A stretch of 55,427 nt of DNA from JBQTKD01 sp052389435 (GTDB lineage: Bacteria > Actinomycetota > Actinomycetes > Sporichthyales > Sporichthyaceae): positions 1 to 55,427 of the forward strand of contig JBQTIB010000114.1 of NCBI GenBank assembly GCA_052389435.1, in the 5' to 3' direction. The first letter of the stretch is position 1. Every line of letters begins with the position of its first letter. Both the position numbers and the translations under genes were made by a program. Below are positions 51,437 through 55,427 of the stretch, in pieces. The notes under the pieces were generated by a model. That model saw only the letters and a program-made list of their open reading frames with translations. It had not been told where the DNA came from and did not search any database.

Positions 51437-52557
51437 TGCACCTCGATGCGCTCAGCCTGACCGATTTCCGCTCGTATCCGACGGCCGAGATCGCGCTGGA
51501 TCCCGGACCGTGCCTGTTCCTCGGGCGCAACGGTCGGGGCAAGACCAACCTCGTCGAAGCCGTGGGCTACGCCTCCACGCTGGGATCGCACCGCGTCTCC
51601 ACCGACGCCCCGCTGGTCCGGGCCGGGGCGCCGCGGGCGATCGTGCGCGCGGGGGTCGTGAAGGACGATCGGCGCGCGTTGATCGAGATCGAGATCAACC
51701 CCGGCAGGGCGAATCGGGTACAGCTCAACCGCAACGCCCTCGCCCGCCCGCGGCAGGTGCTCGGCATCCTGTCCACGGTGCTCTTCGCGCCGGAGGACCT
51801 GGCGTTGGTGAAGGGCGACCCGTCGGAACGCCGGCGCTTCCTCGACGACCTTCTCGTGGCGCTCATGCCTCGGCTGGCGGGAGTGCGCGGGGACTACGAG
51901 CGCGTGTTGAAGCAGCGCAACGCGCTGCTCAAGACTGCGGGTCGAGCCCGTGGAGACCTGTCCACGCTCGACGCGTGGGATTCCCAGCTCGCGCAGTTCG
52001 GCGGGGAGATGCTCGCCGCCCGCGTGCATCTGGTCGGTCTGCTCGGTCCGCTGGTCGAGCACAGCTACCGCGAGGTCTCCGGCGCCGAGGACGCCGCGGG
52101 CCTGGCCTACAAGTGCTCCCTGGGCCCCGAAGCGGAACTGGGCGTCGACCCGGAGTCGATGCAGGGCGCCCTCGCGAAGGCGATCGCGGCCACGCGACCC
52201 CAGGAACTCGATCGCGGGATGTCGCTGGTCGGCCCGCACCGCGACGACCTGGTCCTGAGCCTCGGTCCGCTGCCCGCACGGGGCTACGCCAGCCACGGCG
52301 AATCGTGGTCCCTCGCTCTCGCACTGCGCCTGGCCTCCTACGAGTTGCTGCGCGGCGAGGCTGGCGGGTCGACCGACCCGGTGCTGATACTCGACGACGT
52401 GTTCGCCGAACTCGACGCCAGCCGCCGTGCCCGCCTCGCCCAGCTCGTGGCCGGCGCGGAGCAGGTCCTGATCACCGCCGCCGTGGAGCAGGACGTGCCC
52501 AAGGAGCTGCTCGGAGCCCGGTATTCGGTGCTGGACAACGCGGTGTCCCGTGTCTGA
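51436..52557 (+). CDS. recF: DNA replication/repair protein RecF
   Basis: A 373-residue SMC-like ATPase that helps load RecA at gaps. Walker A is FLGRNGRGKTNLVEAVGY. DLALVKGDPSERRRFLD and the signature-like ASHGESWSLALALRLA are present. Walker B reads PVLILDDVFAELD. The start GTG 51436 overlaps the gnd TAG by one base, implying coupling. Confidence 0.96.
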   Translation: MHLDALSLTDFRSYPTAEIALDPGPCLFLGRNGRGKTNLVEAVGYASTLGSHRVSTDAPLVRAGAPRAIVRAGVVKDDRRALIEIEINPGRANRVQLNRNALARPRQVLGILSTVLFAPEDLALVKGDPSERRRFLDDLLVALMPRLAGVRGDYERVLKQRNALLKTAGRARGDLSTLDAWDSQLAQFGGEMLAARVHLVGLLGPLVEHSYREVSGAEDAAGLAYKCSLGPEAELGVDPESMQGALAKAIAATRPQELDRGMSLVGPHRDDLVLSLGPLPARGYASHGESWSLALALRLASYELLRGEAGGSTDPVLILDDVFAELDASRRARLAQLVAGAEQVLITAAVEQDVPKELLGARYSVLDNAVSRV

Positions 52558-53047
52558 GCCCGCCGAGCCCGCCTCCGGCGTCGACCTGGCGCGTGCGGCG
52601 CTCGCGGCCGCCCGCCAGCAGGCGAAGAACCGGCCCGCCGAGCCCGCGCGGGGCGCGCGCCGGACTCGCGAACCGCGCGGCGACGCGGATCGGGACCCGC
52701 GACCGTTCGGTGCGAACATCGAGGCCCTGATCGCGGCGCGGGGTTGGACCCTGCCCGCGGCGGCTGCGGGAGCCATGGAGCGTTGGCCGGAGATCGTCGG
52801 CGCGGAGGTCGCGGCCAAGACCAAGCCGGAGTCCTTCGCCGACGGCATTCTCACCGTCCGCGCGGTCTCCACCGCCTGGGCCACCCAGCTGCGGCTGATG
52901 GCGCCCCAGATCGTGCACCGGCTCAACGTCGAGCTCGGTCACGGGAGTGTGCTGCGCCTGTCGGTGAAGGGCCCGGACGCTCCGAGCTGGTCCAAGGGGC
53001 CCCTTCGCGTCCGCGACGGCCGCGGTCCGCGCGACACCTACGGCTGA
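52550..53047 (+). CDS. dciA: DciA-family (DUF721) protein, probable helicase-loading factor
   Basis: A 165-residue protein. A disordered, Ala/Arg-rich N-terminal half precedes the DUF721 domain (WPEIVGAEVAAKTKPESFADGILTVRAVSTAWATQLRLMAPQIVHRLN). DciA is the ancestral bacterial loader/operator of the DnaB helicase where DnaC or DnaI is absent, and its gene between recF and gyrB is an established arrangement in actinobacteria. GTG 52550 overlaps recF by eight bases. Confidence 0.9.
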   Translation: MSEPAEPASGVDLARAALAAARQQAKNRPAEPARGARRTREPRGDADRDPRPFGANIEALIAARGWTLPAAAAGAMERWPEIVGAEVAAKTKPESFADGILTVRAVSTAWATQLRLMAPQIVHRLNVELGHGSVLRLSVKGPDAPSWSKGPLRVRDGRGPRDTYG

Positions 53048-53082
53048 GCGATTTTCGCACCCGGCCGTGCACGGGTTCGGGG

Positions 53083-53103
53083 TTATCCACGGCGTTGTCC
53101 ACA
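53083..53103. promoter_or_regulatory. Two DnaA boxes upstream of gyrB
   Basis: TTATCCACG (53083-53091) and the exact actinobacterial box TTGTCCACA (53095-53103) lie in tandem, 12 bp apart. GGGGATAACAA follows at 53122. They may titrate DnaA or let it control gyrBA. Confidence 0.65.
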
Positions 53104-53262
53104 CCTGGGGATCAGTGGGTGGGGATAACAACGGTCTGGTAACGGGGCCGGGCCGCAGCCACGCGGGGCGTAGGCGTGTGGGGGGACACCCACCCCGGGG
53201 GTCGAACGCGCCACGGAGCCGATTTGAGGCCCTCTTCGGCCTGATGCCTCCACAAAACTCGA

Positions 53263-53268
53263 TAGAAT
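53263..53268 (+). promoter_or_regulatory. Candidate -10 of the gyrB promoter
   Basis: TAGAAT fits TAnnAT and lies 60 bp before the TTG start. The possible -35 (CTGATG, 53241-53246) is weak. The rest of the 281-bp dciA-gyrB gap shows no gene. Confidence 0.45.
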
Positions 53269-53328
53269 CGGAGAGGTTCCCGCTTTCTGCGGAGCCGCCC
53301 AGCTCGTAGACGTAGGGAGCCACCCAGA

Positions 53329-55359
<2,031 letters not shown>

Positions 55360-55410
55360 GCATCTAGCCCCGGCCCTAGACATCGATAGACCACCTCAGA
55401 TGGAGCAATC

Positions 55411-55427
55411 GTGACGGAAACCCCCAC
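55411..55427 (+). CDS. gyrA: DNA gyrase subunit A, first codons (3' partial)
   Basis: GTG 55411 follows GGAG by six bases and reads M-T-E-T-P before the window ends. The position directly after gyrB and the MTETP start are typical of actinobacterial gyrA. Confidence 0.8.

Overview
The window is chromosomal DNA of a high-GC actinobacterium, spanning the replication-origin neighbourhood. It runs from the 3' part of dnaB to the first codons of gyrA. From CCA transferase to dnaA the order is CCA transferase - NUDIX - DUF6049 - MurJ - pseudokinase - ECF sigma - anti-sigma - trxB - trxA - CwlM - GNAT - parB - parA - rsmG - jag - yidC - yidD - rnpA - rpmH - dnaA. This matches the Mycobacterium tuberculosis Rv3907c-Rv0001 order almost gene for gene, and dnaN-gnd-recF-dciA-gyrB follows as in Streptomyces. 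Inositol-phosphate synthase and a maleylpyruvate-isomerase-fold protein fit a mycothiol-using organism. I cannot name the genus; a Frankiales/Sporichthyales-like lineage is a guess.

Left part (1-8 kb): the C-terminal half of the replicative helicase DnaB interrupted by an intein with a decayed homing endonuclease, a helix-hairpin-helix-like hypothetical gene, then a tight four-gene operon of pseudopilins (FimT/GspH-, PilV-, PilW- and PilX-like) with no assembly genes beside it. Between 7 and 16.6 kb come an acyl-CoA ligase/MDMPI pair, two GT-C membrane glycosyltransferases behind a class A penicillin-binding protein, a PadR regulator with a striking three-repeat operator, and inositol-3-phosphate synthase. 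From 16.9 to 26 kb lie an MFS transporter, a Tat-exported PhoX phosphatase and a complete dipeptide/oligopeptide ABC transporter.

From 26 to 41 kb is the conserved block for tRNA CCA addition, peptidoglycan precursor flipping (MurJ and its pseudokinase), an ECF sigma factor with two tandem anti-sigma genes instead of the usual one, the thioredoxin system under a sigmaR/SigH-like promoter, and CwlM. From 41 to 47 kb is the leftward operon rpmH-rnpA-yidD-yidC-jag-rsmG-parA-parB with four parS sites. The dnaA-dnaN gap (48763-49350) is the likely oriC; dnaN, gnd, recF, dciA, gyrB and gyrA lead rightward from it.

The most notable features are the tandem anti-sigma duplication, which carried along a now decaying copy of the sigma-factor 3' end; the orphan pseudopilin operon with an EF-hand-bearing PilW; the 13-bp-periodic PadR operator; the sigmaR-like trxB promoter; repeated leaderless-promoter geometry (-10 box, six bases, start codon); and regularly spaced GAAATTT islands in oriC. 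I saw no tRNA, rRNA, CRISPR array, transposase or prophage gene.
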